Positions 1-7,685 of a stretch of 40,517 nt of DNA are shown one piece after another. The translations under genes and the position numbers were made by a program. Origin of the DNA: Pyrinomonadaceae bacterium (GTDB taxonomy: Bacteria > Acidobacteriota > Blastocatellia > Pyrinomonadales > Pyrinomonadaceae); the NCBI GenBank assembly GCA_022843305.1, contig JALHNX010000026.1, positions 1-40,517 of the forward strand, in the 5' to 3' direction. How positions within the stretch are numbered: the first letter of the stretch is position 1; each line of letters opens with the position of its first letter. The notes below the pieces were generated by a model that saw only the letters and a program-made list of their open reading frames with translations, made no database searches and was not told the DNA's origin.

Positions 1-500
1 CCGTAACGGCTCAAAATTCCGCCGATCGCCGGACCGAAAACAAAACCGAGTCCGAACATCGCGCCGAAAAGTCCCATTCCTTTGGCGCGCGTTTCTTTGG
101 TCGTGACATCGGCAATGTAGGCTTGCGCGGTCGAAATGTTTCCGCCCGTGATGCCCGCGACGATTCTGCCCAGAAAAACCATCCAGAGCGCGCCCGCGAA
201 ACCGATGAAAAGATAACCGATTGCCGAACCTAAGATCGAGAAAAACAAAATCGGTCGCCGCCCGTATCTGTCGGAAAGACTCCCCAAGACCGGCGAGAAA
301 ATAAACTGCATCAGGCTATATGACGCGAACAACAATCCGATCTCGAACGGCGTCGCTCTGAATATTTCGCTTTCGACATAGTAAGGCAGCGCCGGAATGA
401 CGATGCCGAAACCGACAAGGTCGATGAAAACCGTGATGAAAATGATGATCAAAGGTTTGGTGAAAAACCTTTCGTTATTCGTCGTGATTGGTGTTTGCAT
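1..500 (-). CDS. MFS transporter, DHA1/TCR-Tet type (partial)
   Basis: Read on the minus strand from an ATG at 498-500, the frame is open to the window edge, giving about 166 N-terminal residues of a major facilitator superfamily proton-coupled exporter in the inner membrane. It shows four to five hydrophobic helices and the family signature between helices 2 and 3 (GSLSDRYGRRPIL). A glycine-rich fifth helix follows (GLGFVFGPAIGG), typical of drug:H+ antiporters of the tetracycline-resistance/Bcr type. The rest of the protein lies outside the window. The start overlaps the last 26 bases of the upstream Uma2 gene, so the two are probably co-transcribed and perhaps translationally coupled. The substrate cannot be told from this fragment. 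Family assignment is firm; any drug-resistance role is inference. Confidence 0.9.
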   Translation of the reverse strand, partial: MQTPITTNNERFFTKPLIIIFITVFIDLVGFGIVIPALPYYVESEIFRATPFEIGLLFASYSLMQFIFSPVLGSLSDRYGRRPILFFSILGSAIGYLFIGFAGALWMVFLGRIVAGITGGNISTAQAYIADVTTKETRAKGMGLFGAMFGLGFVFGPAIGGILSRY

Positions 501-1065
501 TTCTCTCAAAGCGGACGCGGCGGTAAATTTCGGTTATCGGCAGAGTTAAACCGACGGCTTGAAATTCTATTCGGTCGTCGGAAGCGTCGAAAAAATAAGT
601 TATCCAGTTGGCGTTCGGCTGGCGGCGGTGAAGTTCGACGTTCATTCGATGCTGGTCTATCACAGCGTATTCCTGCACGCTTGTGATTCGTTGATAAGCA
701 AAGAGTTTTTCGCGCCGATCAATATGCTCGGTCGAGGGCGAGGTTATTTCAATAACTAAAATCGGATTGTTGCGAAAATAGGAATCCTTCTCAGTTTCTT
801 CGCACGAAACTAAAATATCAGGATAATAAAAAACATCGATCGCTGCCCTGACTTTGGTAGCCCCGGCAAAAGGTTCGCACGGAGAATCTCTCAAATGAAT
901 TGATAAAGCCGTCGTGATATTTATTGCGATCCGCGAGTGATTATTACTCGTTCCCGCCATCGCGTAAACTTCGCCTTCGACATATTCGTGTTTAATCGGA
1001 CTAAACTCTTCGCCTTTCAGGTAATCTTCGACGCTGATTTTGGTTTTTAATTTCGGCAAACCCAT
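475..1065 (-). CDS. Uma2 family (PD-(D/E)XK-fold) protein
   Basis: A 196-residue protein of the Uma2 family, a restriction-endonuclease-like fold abundant in cyanobacteria and acidobacteria, whose cellular role is largely unknown. The start is typical (LPKLKTKISVEDYLKGEE). The putative metal-site strand pair is visible: YPDILV, then VIEITSPSTEHIDRREKL, then the usual YQRI-SVQEYAVID strand. The frame could extend upstream to an ATG at 1095, but a promoter-like sequence (ATTACA, 17 bp, TAAAAT with a TG extension) occupies that stretch and puts transcription start next to 1065. I therefore choose 1065; the mRNA would be nearly leaderless. The gene ends inside the start of the MFS gene. Family call is good; nuclease activity is unproven. 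Confidence 0.85.
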   Translation of the reverse strand: MGLPKLKTKISVEDYLKGEEFSPIKHEYVEGEVYAMAGTSNNHSRIAINITTALSIHLRDSPCEPFAGATKVRAAIDVFYYPDILVSCEETEKDSYFRNNPILVIEITSPSTEHIDRREKLFAYQRITSVQEYAVIDQHRMNVELHRRQPNANWITYFFDASDDRIEFQAVGLTLPITEIYRRVRFERNANTNHDE

Positions 1066-1072
1066 AACGGCA

Positions 1073-1101
1073 ATTTTAGCAAATAATCGTTTCATTGTAA
1101 T
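1073..1101 (-). promoter_or_regulatory. Promoter of Uma2 gene, leaderless type
   Basis: On the minus strand: ATTACA (1101-1096), a 17-bp spacer, then an extended -10 TGCTAAAAT (1081-1073). Seven bases separate the -10 from the ATG at 1065, so initiation would fall at or next to the A of the start codon. It lies in the 62-bp divergent gap with the M61 peptidase gene, whose own promoter probably overlaps (TGTAATAT on the plus strand near 1096). Confidence 0.5.
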
Positions 1102-1127
1102 ATTAACGTTTGAGTCAATTAAACATT

Positions 1128-3005
1128 ATGGGGGAATTCGCAAAACGGATGCAAAAATCTGCACACATCAAAGTATTTTTAATTCTTATTACTGCACTTG
1201 TATTTTCTATGTATCAGGAAACACCGGGACAGCGCAAAAAAACGAACACGAAACAGACGACGGTTGAAACGAAACCTGTGCCGCCGCAAATCAGCTTCAC
1301 GGTTTCGATGCCTAAGCCGTGGACGCATCTGCTGGAAGTCGAGATGCGTCTGAACTGGGCGAACGCGCCGGCGCAGGCTGATCTGGTGATGCCGGTCTGG
1401 ACGCCGGGAAGCTATCTGATCCGTGAATACGCGCGGCACGTCGAAAGTTTTGCGGCGGCGGACGCGGGCGGAAATGCGCTTGTTTGGCGCAAAACGACCA
1501 AAAACCGTTGGCAGATTGATACGAAAGGCGCGAGGGAGATCGTCGTTCGGTATAACGTTTATTCGAACGAATTGACGGTGCGCACCAATGAATTGAATGA
1601 TGGACACGCGTTTTTCACGCCCGCCGCGCTCTTGATGTTTCCGAAAGACCATCTGAAAGCGCCTTCGACCGTCAAGGTTAATCCGTATCAGGATTGGAAG
1701 ATTGCGACCGGCTTGCCGAAAGTCGCGGGAAGCGAAAATACCTTCCGCGCGGAAAACTTCGATATTCTTTACGATTCGCCGTTCGAGGTCGGCAAATTCA
1801 AGGAAGTTTCGTTTACCGTGCAGGGCAAACCGCACCGCTTTGTCGTTGACGGCGAAGGCAATTACGATCTCGACCGGATTGTCCGCGATACGACGAAGAT
1901 CATCGAGGAATCCTATAAGATTTTCGGTGAACTGCCGTATGACGATTATCTTTTTATCCTGAATTTACGCGGCGGCGGCGGACTCGAACATCTGAATTCG
2001 ACCGCGCTGCAATGGAATCGCTGGGGCTTTACGGGAACGCGCCACAACGATTTTATGTCGCTTGTCGTCCACGAATTTTTTCACGTCTGGAACGTCAAAC
2101 GCCTGCGTCCCGATACGCTCGGACCGTTTGATTACGAGAACGAAAATTACACGAAGCTGCTCTGGGTTGCCGAAGGCGCGACCGCCTATTACGAATCGGT
2201 TATTTTGCAGCGTGCCGGGATTATTACCGTCAAAGAATTTCTCGACGGCAAAGCCGCGCAGATTCAATCGCTTCAGGAACGCCCCGGCAGATTTGAAACT
2301 TCGCTCGAAGAAGCGAGCTTCGACGCGTGGATAAAATATTACCGGCAGGACGAAAACGCGATCAACAATCAGGTTTCGTATTACGATAAAGGCGAACTCG
2401 TCAGTTTTTTGCTCGACGCGGAAATTCGTGCGGGATCGAAAGGCACGAAATCTTTGGACGATGTGATGCGTTATCTGAACGAAGAATTTGCGAAGAAAAA
2501 CAAAAACTTTACGCCCGAAGATTATCAGAAAATTTCCGAAACGATGGCTGGCAAGTCCTTGGAAGATTTCTTTGCAAAATACGTTCGCGGACGCGCCGAG
2601 ATTGATTACAATGCGATTTTGAGCGGTGTCGGCTTGCAGTTAAAAGATAATAAAGGACGCGAAACGACGTATCTCGGCGCGAATCTGCGGCAGGACGGCG
2701 ACCGTCTGACGATTGCGTCTCTGCCGAAAGAAACGCCCGCGTATGAACAGGGCTTGAACGCGAACGATCAGATCGTCGCCGTTGACGGAGTCCGCGCCAA
2801 CCAGACGTTTTTGGGGAATTACATCGGCGAAAAGAAAGTCGGCGATAAAATTCGTTTGACGATTTTTCGTTTCGACCAGCTCCGCGATATTGAGATCACG
2901 CTCGGCGGACGCGCGCGGTCGGCTTACACGGTTGTCGCGGCAGACGCGCCGACCGATGAACAGAGAATGATCTATAAAACATTTCTCAATGCGGATTTAA
3001 AGTGA
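1128..3005 (+). CDS. M61 family glycyl aminopeptidase-like metalloprotease with PDZ domain
   Basis: About 625 residues. A hydrophobic N-terminal segment (VFLILITALVFSMY) looks like a signal peptide or membrane anchor, placing the enzyme in the periplasm or envelope. Domains in order: N-terminal beta domain (about 40-200, with PVWTPGSYLIREYARHVE), the thermolysin-like catalytic domain with GGGLEHLNS, the zinc motif HEFFH (315-319) and the third ligand in AEGATAYYE (E349), then a C-terminal PDZ domain (about 520-600, ANDQIVAVDGV). This is the standard M61 layout and length. The frame opens at TTG 1110; ATG 1128 is the first ATG and ATG 1149 would give a more compact signal peptide, so the start is uncertain. 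Its TGA at 3003 is the first unit of the following palindromic repeat. The substrate is unknown. Confidence 0.9.
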   Translation: MGEFAKRMQKSAHIKVFLILITALVFSMYQETPGQRKKTNTKQTTVETKPVPPQISFTVSMPKPWTHLLEVEMRLNWANAPAQADLVMPVWTPGSYLIREYARHVESFAAADAGGNALVWRKTTKNRWQIDTKGAREIVVRYNVYSNELTVRTNELNDGHAFFTPAALLMFPKDHLKAPSTVKVNPYQDWKIATGLPKVAGSENTFRAENFDILYDSPFEVGKFKEVSFTVQGKPHRFVVDGEGNYDLDRIVRDTTKIIEESYKIFGELPYDDYLFILNLRGGGGLEHLNSTALQWNRWGFTGTRHNDFMSLVVHEFFHVWNVKRLRPDTLGPFDYENENYTKLLWVAEGATAYYESVILQRAGIITVKEFLDGKAAQIQSLQERPGRFETSLEEASFDAWIKYYRQDENAINNQVSYYDKGELVSFLLDAEIRAGSKGTKSLDDVMRYLNEEFAKKNKNFTPEDYQKISETMAGKSLEDFFAKYVRGRAEIDYNAILSGVGLQLKDNKGRETTYLGANLRQDGDRLTIASLPKETPAYEQGLNANDQIVAVDGVRANQTFLGNYIGEKKVGDKIRLTIFRFDQLRDIEITLGGRARSAYTVVAADAPTDEQRMIYKTFLNADLK

Positions 3006-3096
3006 AAAATAAAGTGAAAAGGTGAAAAAAATAAAGTGAAAAGGTGAAAAAGTATTATTTATGTTCAAGCAAAATTTTACCCTTTTTCACCTTACA
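3003..3096. repeat. Intergenic iterated-word palindrome 1
   Basis: Fills the gap between the M61 stop and the next start. The left side carries two copies of AAAGTGAAAAGGTGAAAA (from 3011 and from 3033); the right side carries the complement, CCCTTTTTCACCTTA (3080-3094). The M61 stop codon itself is part of the iterated word (AAGTGA). Confidence 0.8.
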
Positions 3097-3101
3097 GAAA
3101 T

Positions 3102-4442
3102 ATGCGAATTACCAAGAAATTAATAGTTTTTGCCTTACTGCTTTCGACGGCGGCGTGTCAGAGAAATATTTTCGACTCGCCGACGGTTGCGCCTTCCGCT
3201 TTGCGCGATGTTCCTGCTTTGAGGTTGAGTTTCCGATACGAGGCTGATGTTCCCGCGCCTTCCGATCCGGCGCAGGCGGCGCAGGCGGAAGAGAAAAACG
3301 CGGCGGTGCAGGCGGATTTCGATGCCAATCGCCCGCAGGAAATTCTCGTTAAAACGATTGTTTCGCCGAATAAACAGCGGATTCTGACGGTTTACCAACG
3401 GCTCGGCGATCCGGACGCGTCGTTTCGGCTTGATATGTATTCGGGCGATGCCGGGTTTTTGCGCCGCGTTTCGCCTGAAACGATGACGGTTGATTTTCCC
3501 GACATCATCGTCTGGTCGCCCGATTCGGCGAACGTCGCGTTTGTGGCGATCGCGCGCGAAGGCGGACTGAACAGCCTGACGCCTTTGCCGAATACGAACG
3601 CGAATACCAATTCAAACACGGCTTCAAACAGCGCGGCGAATGTTAATGCAAATGTCAATGCGAACGTGGATGCAAATACGAATGCGAACACGGAAACTGT
3701 GCCGGTTGCTGCGCCCGCGCCGCTCGGCGATGCCGCGCCGAATGTCATTACCTTTCGCACCGAGCAGATTTATATCTGCAATTCCGAAGGACTTGACGTG
3801 AAACCGATCACGCAGAACGAAGGTTTGATCTATTATTATTTCGTTTGGTCGCCCGACAGTTCGATGCTCGTATCTCTAGCGGCGACCTATCAGGAATGGC
3901 GCGTTTTGCAAGACCGCGCCGATCGGTCGGGCGAAGTTTTCGTGCCTTTGGGCAGACCGCGCATCGTCGAGAAAAACGGGCGCGAACGCCGTCTTGACGA
4001 TAATCTGACTTCCGTCAGACCAGTCTGGTCGCCCGATTCGGCGAAAGTCGCGGTCGGTTACAATTCCGATAATAAGCCGACGCAGATCCGCATTTACGAC
4101 GCAATCGGCGATCAACCGACGCAAGCCGCGATTCCGCTTCGCAATCAGCTTTTGATTTCGTCGCAAGCCTTTGACCAGAAGATCAATAACGAACAGAATC
4201 CGCAAATCGCCGCGAACACGGAAACGAATGCGAACACCAATCCGGCAAATCCTTCGATGACCCTGCCCGACGAACGGACGCTCGTTTCGTTTCAGCCGGT
4301 CATCGCGCTCGAATGGTCGGCGGAAAATATGCTTTATTTTCAAACCGGCTATGTCAAAATTTACCGCACCGGCGACGGCGCGCGCAGTTCGCTGCGCTGG
4401 CATCGGCTGGTTTTAAGCCCGCAGGCGACGGCGATCAAATAG
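3102..4442 (+). CDS. Lipoprotein with TolB/PD40-type beta-propeller repeats
   Basis: 446 residues starting with a lipoprotein signal (lipobox LSTAAC, lipid Cys19), so anchored in the envelope. At least three WSPDS blades are visible (VWSPDSANVAF, VWSPDSSMLVS, VWSPDSAKVAV), the hallmark of TolB-like/PD40 WD-type propellers. Between blades, around residues 165-200, is an Asn/Ala/Thr/Val low-complexity linker of NANVNAN type, and a shorter one near residues 370-385. Such linkers recur in several lipoproteins of this window. No enzyme motif is seen; such proteins usually bind partners or ligands. It sits between palindromes 1 and 2 in a same-strand row with the M61 and DinB-like genes, with no Shine-Dalgarno in front of the ATG. 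Specific role unknown. Confidence 0.8.
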   Translation: MRITKKLIVFALLLSTAACQRNIFDSPTVAPSALRDVPALRLSFRYEADVPAPSDPAQAAQAEEKNAAVQADFDANRPQEILVKTIVSPNKQRILTVYQRLGDPDASFRLDMYSGDAGFLRRVSPETMTVDFPDIIVWSPDSANVAFVAIAREGGLNSLTPLPNTNANTNSNTASNSAANVNANVNANVDANTNANTETVPVAAPAPLGDAAPNVITFRTEQIYICNSEGLDVKPITQNEGLIYYYFVWSPDSSMLVSLAATYQEWRVLQDRADRSGEVFVPLGRPRIVEKNGRERRLDDNLTSVRPVWSPDSAKVAVGYNSDNKPTQIRIYDAIGDQPTQAAIPLRNQLLISSQAFDQKINNEQNPQIAANTETNANTNPANPSMTLPDERTLVSFQPVIALEWSAENMLYFQTGYVKIYRTGDGARSSLRWHRLVLSPQATAIK

Positions 4443-4507
4443 TTCCAAGTTCCAAGTTAAAAGCGACTGACTTGGAACTTGGAACTTGGAACTTGGAACT
4501 TGGAACT
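4440..4507. repeat. Intergenic iterated-word palindrome 2 (CTTGGAA word)
   Basis: Begins at the TAG stop of the propeller lipoprotein. The left arm has two copies of the 7-bp word TTCCAAG (4441-4457). After a 13-base loop, the right arm has five tandem CTTGGAA units (4471-4505). It ends 11 bases before the DinB-like start, leaving just AAGGTG as ribosome site. Confidence 0.9.
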
Positions 4508-4518
4508 AAGGTGAAATT

Positions 4519-5055
4519 ATGAATTATCAAACAATATCCGATATTTACGAAGCGAACGATAAGGTTCGCGCAAAACTGAAAGGCATCGTGGGAAATTTGA
4601 GCGACGAACAGACGAATACTCTGCCCGACGGCGAAAAATGGACGGTCAAGGAATTTGTCGAACATATCTCGATTGTTGACGAAGGCATTATGCGGATTTC
4701 CGCCAAAATGCTCAACGCGGCGAAGGATAACGGCAGGAAATCGGACGGCTCGGCGAAGTTTTCCGAAGACTTTATGCAGAAGATCGCGGGCAGCCGCGAC
4801 GCGAAGTTCGAAGCACCCGAAAGAGTGCGCCCGACCGGAACAAAATCAATCGCCGAATCGCTGGCGAAAATGGACGAAACGCGCGAAAAGCTCGAAGAAC
4901 TACGCCCGCTTTTTGAATCGGTCGAATGCGCGGACGTGAAATTTCCGCATCCGGCGTTCGGCGATATGACGGCGCACGAATGGCTCGCCCTGCTCGGCGG
5001 TCACGAAGCGCGGCACATCAAACAAATCGAAAACGTGCTGGCAAAAATTAAATAG
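4519..5055 (+). CDS. DinB-like four-helix metal-binding protein
   Basis: 178 residues, the usual length for the DinB/YfiT superfamily, whose members are cytosolic four-helix bundles holding a divalent metal with three histidines. Some are thiol transferases, but most are uncharacterised. The likely triad is visible: H49 in KEFVEHIS, then H162 and H166 in LLGGHEARHIKQIE near the C-terminus; W41 in EKWTVKE matches the family. AAGGTG sits 5 bases ahead of the ATG. It is the last gene of the plus-strand row starting at 1128, and the row ends in palindrome 3. The substrate is not predictable; the family call is good. Confidence 0.85.
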   Translation: MNYQTISDIYEANDKVRAKLKGIVGNLSDEQTNTLPDGEKWTVKEFVEHISIVDEGIMRISAKMLNAAKDNGRKSDGSAKFSEDFMQKIAGSRDAKFEAPERVRPTGTKSIAESLAKMDETREKLEELRPLFESVECADVKFPHPAFGDMTAHEWLALLGGHEARHIKQIENVLAKIK

Positions 5056-5160
5056 GTTTTGGGTTTTGGGTCTTTGGTTTTTGGTTTTAGTTCGAAGTTC
5101 GTTCAATCTTAAATCTTAAATTTGAAACCAAAACCAAAAACCAAAGACCCAAAACCAAAA
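5053..5160. repeat. Intergenic iterated-word palindrome 3
   Basis: Begins at the TAG stop of the DinB-like gene. The left arm (5055-5090) is GGTTTTGGGTTTTGGGTC plus further GGTTTTT units. The right arm (5125-5160) is its complement, built of AACCAAAA and ACCAAAGA units, with close to 27 matching bases. The loop is about 35 bases. In the plus direction it could also act as a transcription stop between convergent genes. Confidence 0.85.
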
Positions 5161-5163
5161 TAA

Positions 5164-5207
5164 ACAAAAAAAGCCCTGACTGCGAGGAGGGCAAGCAGTC
5201 AGGGTTT
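5164..5207 (-). terminator. Rho-independent terminator of the FG-GAP/CHRD gene
   Basis: Perfect 10-bp stem CCCTGACTGC / GCAGTCAGGG (5174-5183 with 5195-5204). On the minus strand it is followed directly by a run of seven T (5166-5172). It terminates the gene ending at 5360. Confidence 0.85.
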
Positions 5208-5359
5208 AGTTGTCCAAACGGGTGCTTCCTTATTAATCTATATATTATTGCCGGAAGCACTTACTTGGACGACAATTTTATACTTTTTGTTGCCTGAAAC
5301 TATCAGGAAATTTCGGAGTTAAGGCTTTATGACGGATGAAGCCGTAACTCTGAACCTTT
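5208..5359 (-). other. Chain of hairpins in the 3' region of the FG-GAP/CHRD gene
   Basis: The gap 5056-5359 holds no gene. Beyond palindrome 3 and the terminator it contains three more hairpins. One has arms 5316-5327 and 5339-5350 (GAGTTAAGGCTT against its complement, 11 of 12). One is small, CCTGA/TCAGG (5293-5307). One is large and perfect in two segments: GTCCAA (5212-5217) with TTGGAC (5265-5270), and GTGCTTCC (5222-5229) with GGAAGCAC (5253-5260), separated by symmetric 4-base internal loops. With the terminator, this makes four hairpins in a row at the mRNA 3' end. A stable 3' UTR or a 3'-derived small RNA is possible; no known RNA family was recognised. Confidence 0.55.
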
Positions 5360-7510
5360 TTAGCGAACCGTCGGAATATCGCCCGTTAAACCGAAATGTC
5401 TGAACTCGTAAGTGTTGTCAACACTTCGCCAGATATACCAGTCGCCGGTCGAAGGACGGAACACTGCAATGTCGGTTTTGCCGTCGCCGTCATAGTTTCC
5501 GACAACCGGAATATCTTCCGCGATACCGAATTGGCGAATGTCGTAACCACCGTCGCCCGATTTCCAGATATACCAAACGCCGGTCGAAGGACGATAAACC
5601 GCCACATCGTCGCGTCCGTCGCCGTCAAAATCGCCCTTCACGGGTTTGTCGCCCGACAGACCGAAGCGGACGATGCCGATGCTGCCCGACGCGCTGTTGA
5701 TCCAATACCAAACGCCGGTCGAAGGACGGAACACCGTGATGTCAGCCTTGCCGTCGCCGTCCATATCGGATGAGAGCGGAATGTCTTCCGAGATGCCCCA
5801 TTGAACGATCTGATAGCCGGTTCCGTTGCTCTTTTGAACATACCAGATGCCGTTTGACGGGCGGAAAACCGCGATGTCGTTGCGTCCGTCGCCGTCGAAA
5901 TCGCCGCGCACGGGCGTGTCGGTCGAGAATCCGAACTGCGTCGAGAAAACACTGCCGTCCGAACTGTTATTGATTTCCCAAACCGCGAAACCGTTGACGT
6001 TGCGCAGAACCGCGCGGTCGGTTTTGCCGTCGCCGTCGTAATCAGCCGAAACGGGCGTGTCTGCTGCCGTGCCGAAGTTCGCCGCCGAAAAACCTTCGCT
6101 GTTCTGCGAAAACCACGTGCCGGTCGAAGGTCGGAAGACCGCAAAATCGTTGCTGCCGTCGCCGTCAAAGTCCGCGCGGTGCGAATCGTTTAAGATTACT
6201 CCCGCAACTTCGCCCGCCGGATTGTTGGCGCTGCCGATAACCGCCGTCCACGAACCCATCCGAAGAAGCTGAACCTGCTGCGGCGTCACGCTGACGGTCG
6301 TCGGCGGAAAATTTCCTTCGCCTTGGGGGCTTGGAATAACGCCTAAGTCGGCAACCGTCGTTGTCGTTCCGGCAATGACGACCCGAATCACAGCAGAAGT
6401 CTGCGCACTCGTAAAGCGGTTGAATTCGCCCGTGATCGTCGCCTGCGTTTCGTCCGCGTTTAGAAGAACTTTGATCTCGCCGATCGCATTGGTCGTCACC
6501 GGCGGAGCAACCCGCGCGCCGCTCAGATGACCTTCAAAATATCTGCCTTGCGGTGTTCCGGTCGGCGTTGGCAGCGGACTGCCGTTGGTTGCAAACGTTC
6601 CCGACAAAATCGTCGCCGAGCCGTTTTTAACTTCAATCGGCATTCCGTTCGTAATCACCGGAACATTGTCGCCGCGGTCTGAACGCAGCCGTAATCTGCC
6701 TTCGCCGCCGCTTTCCATCACGAGGTTTCCAACCGCCGCGCCGTTTACCGAAACATTCAGCGATGTGCCTGCCGGAAGATTGACCTGAAAGACACGCGCT
6801 TCGAGTTCGGTGCGGCTGCTGTGCAGCTCGTATTCCGCATAACCGCGCGGCAGTGCGCCGTTGATCGTCGCGCCGCTTAAAATCGCAAACGGATTGCCCG
6901 AACCCGGCGAAGCGCTCGGCGACGGTGACGGCGAAGGATTCGGCGAACCGGTCGGCGATGCCGTCGGTGAAGGATTCGGTGAGCCGGTTGGTGATGCCGT
7001 CGGTGAGCCGGTCGGAGTTCCGCTCGGCGATGCGGTCGGTGATGCGGTCGGTGTCGGATTCGGTCCGCCGCCGCCGAAAACGCCCGCGACCAAAACCGTA
7101 CTGCCGCTGCGGACTTCGACGGTCGAGCCGTCAGTAGTTGTCGGGACGGTTTGCCCGTCTACGGTGCGGAGTTTTAATCTGCCGCGCTGATCTGCCTCTA
7201 AAATTACCGCGCCGACCGAATTTCCGTCAACGATTGCGTTCAAAGAAGTTCCCGCCGGAAGATTGACATCTTCGATCTCGACTTCGAGTTCGCGCTGACC
7301 GCTTTCATAAAGCTGCCATTCCGCCGCGCCGTGCGGATTGATGCTGCCCGTCGGCGAAACCAAATTCGCCGTTCTGACGACGATCGGCATCGAATCGCCG
7401 TTTGCCGAAACTTTGTTCTGTAAAATAAACGGTAATGCGACCCACGCAAAAACCGCGATGAATACTATTGATATTTTCCAAATTTGCCCATGACTTCTAT
7501 CTTTTCGCAT
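5360..7510 (-). CDS. Secreted CHRD / FG-GAP (VCBS) repeat protein
   Basis: 716 residues with an N-terminal hydrophobic export segment (ISIVFIAVFAWVALPFIL). Order of parts: a beta module (about 40-145), a Pro/Thr/Ser/Gly-rich linker (about 150-205), a second copy of the same beta module (about 210-310, both with NLPAGTSLN), a CHRD domain (about 320-440: GHLSGARVAPPV to NPAGEVAGVI), then six FG-GAP repeats of about 46 residues. Each repeat begins with a calcium-loop motif such as ADFDGDGSND followed by VFRPSTGxWY. FG-GAP repeats normally form a surface beta-propeller that binds calcium and ligands. AGGAAGG lies about 11 bases ahead of the ATG. A sister repeat protein lies at 16966-17928. The role is probably extracellular or surface; the partner is unknown. 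Confidence 0.85.
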   Translation of the reverse strand: MRKDRSHGQIWKISIVFIAVFAWVALPFILQNKVSANGDSMPIVVRTANLVSPTGSINPHGAAEWQLYESGQRELEVEIEDVNLPAGTSLNAIVDGNSVGAVILEADQRGRLKLRTVDGQTVPTTTDGSTVEVRSGSTVLVAGVFGGGGPNPTPTASPTASPSGTPTGSPTASPTGSPNPSPTASPTGSPNPSPSPSPSASPGSGNPFAILSGATINGALPRGYAEYELHSSRTELEARVFQVNLPAGTSLNVSVNGAAVGNLVMESGGEGRLRLRSDRGDNVPVITNGMPIEVKNGSATILSGTFATNGSPLPTPTGTPQGRYFEGHLSGARVAPPVTTNAIGEIKVLLNADETQATITGEFNRFTSAQTSAVIRVVIAGTTTTVADLGVIPSPQGEGNFPPTTVSVTPQQVQLLRMGSWTAVIGSANNPAGEVAGVILNDSHRADFDGDGSNDFAVFRPSTGTWFSQNSEGFSAANFGTAADTPVSADYDGDGKTDRAVLRNVNGFAVWEINNSSDGSVFSTQFGFSTDTPVRGDFDGDGRNDIAVFRPSNGIWYVQKSNGTGYQIVQWGISEDIPLSSDMDGDGKADITVFRPSTGVWYWINSASGSIGIVRFGLSGDKPVKGDFDGDGRDDVAVYRPSTGVWYIWKSGDGGYDIRQFGIAEDIPVVGNYDGDGKTDIAVFRPSTGDWYIWRSVDNTYEFRHFGLTGDIPTVR
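6893..7070 (-). repeat. Coding minisatellite for the Pro/Thr/Ser linker
   Basis: Imperfect short tandem units built from GGTGATGCCGTCGGTGA-like blocks (plus strand) encode the SPTASPTGSPNPSP-type linker between the two beta modules. Unit length varies in multiples of 3, so the frame is kept. Such tracts often change length between strains. Confidence 0.7.
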
Positions 7511-7635
7511 TTTGATTTTTTCCTTCCTGTATTATTTCGTTTCTCTGATTTTTATTCTTCAAACAGTGGTTATTCACGAATACAGTGCGGACAAAGACAT
7601 TAAAAAGACAAAGGCGAAAAATATTTTAGAAAATA

Positions 7636-7667
7636 AAAAAAGCCAACCCGCTAAGATTGGCTTTTGA
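7636..7667 (-). terminator. Terminator of the subtilisin gene
   Basis: Stem AAGCCAA / TTGGCTT with an 11-base loop and a T-rich run (TTTTTTT) downstream on the minus strand. It lies 20-50 bases past the subtilisin stop and ahead of the next minus-strand gene, so the FG-GAP/CHRD gene should have its own promoter in 7511-7635. Confidence 0.75.
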
Positions 7668-7685
7668 TTCGGGTTTTAATCACAA

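Noticed and set aside
1179-1835. Long antisense frame opposite the M61 gene, and similar long antisense frames opposite 3102, 9156 and 30601
   Set aside because: Arg-rich compositions and lack of any recognisable motif mark them as shadows of the real genes.
5212-5270. Integron attC-like site
   Set aside because: The palindrome is large and bulged, but the conserved core-site GTTRRRY / RYYYAAC boxes are not correctly placed and no integrase is near.
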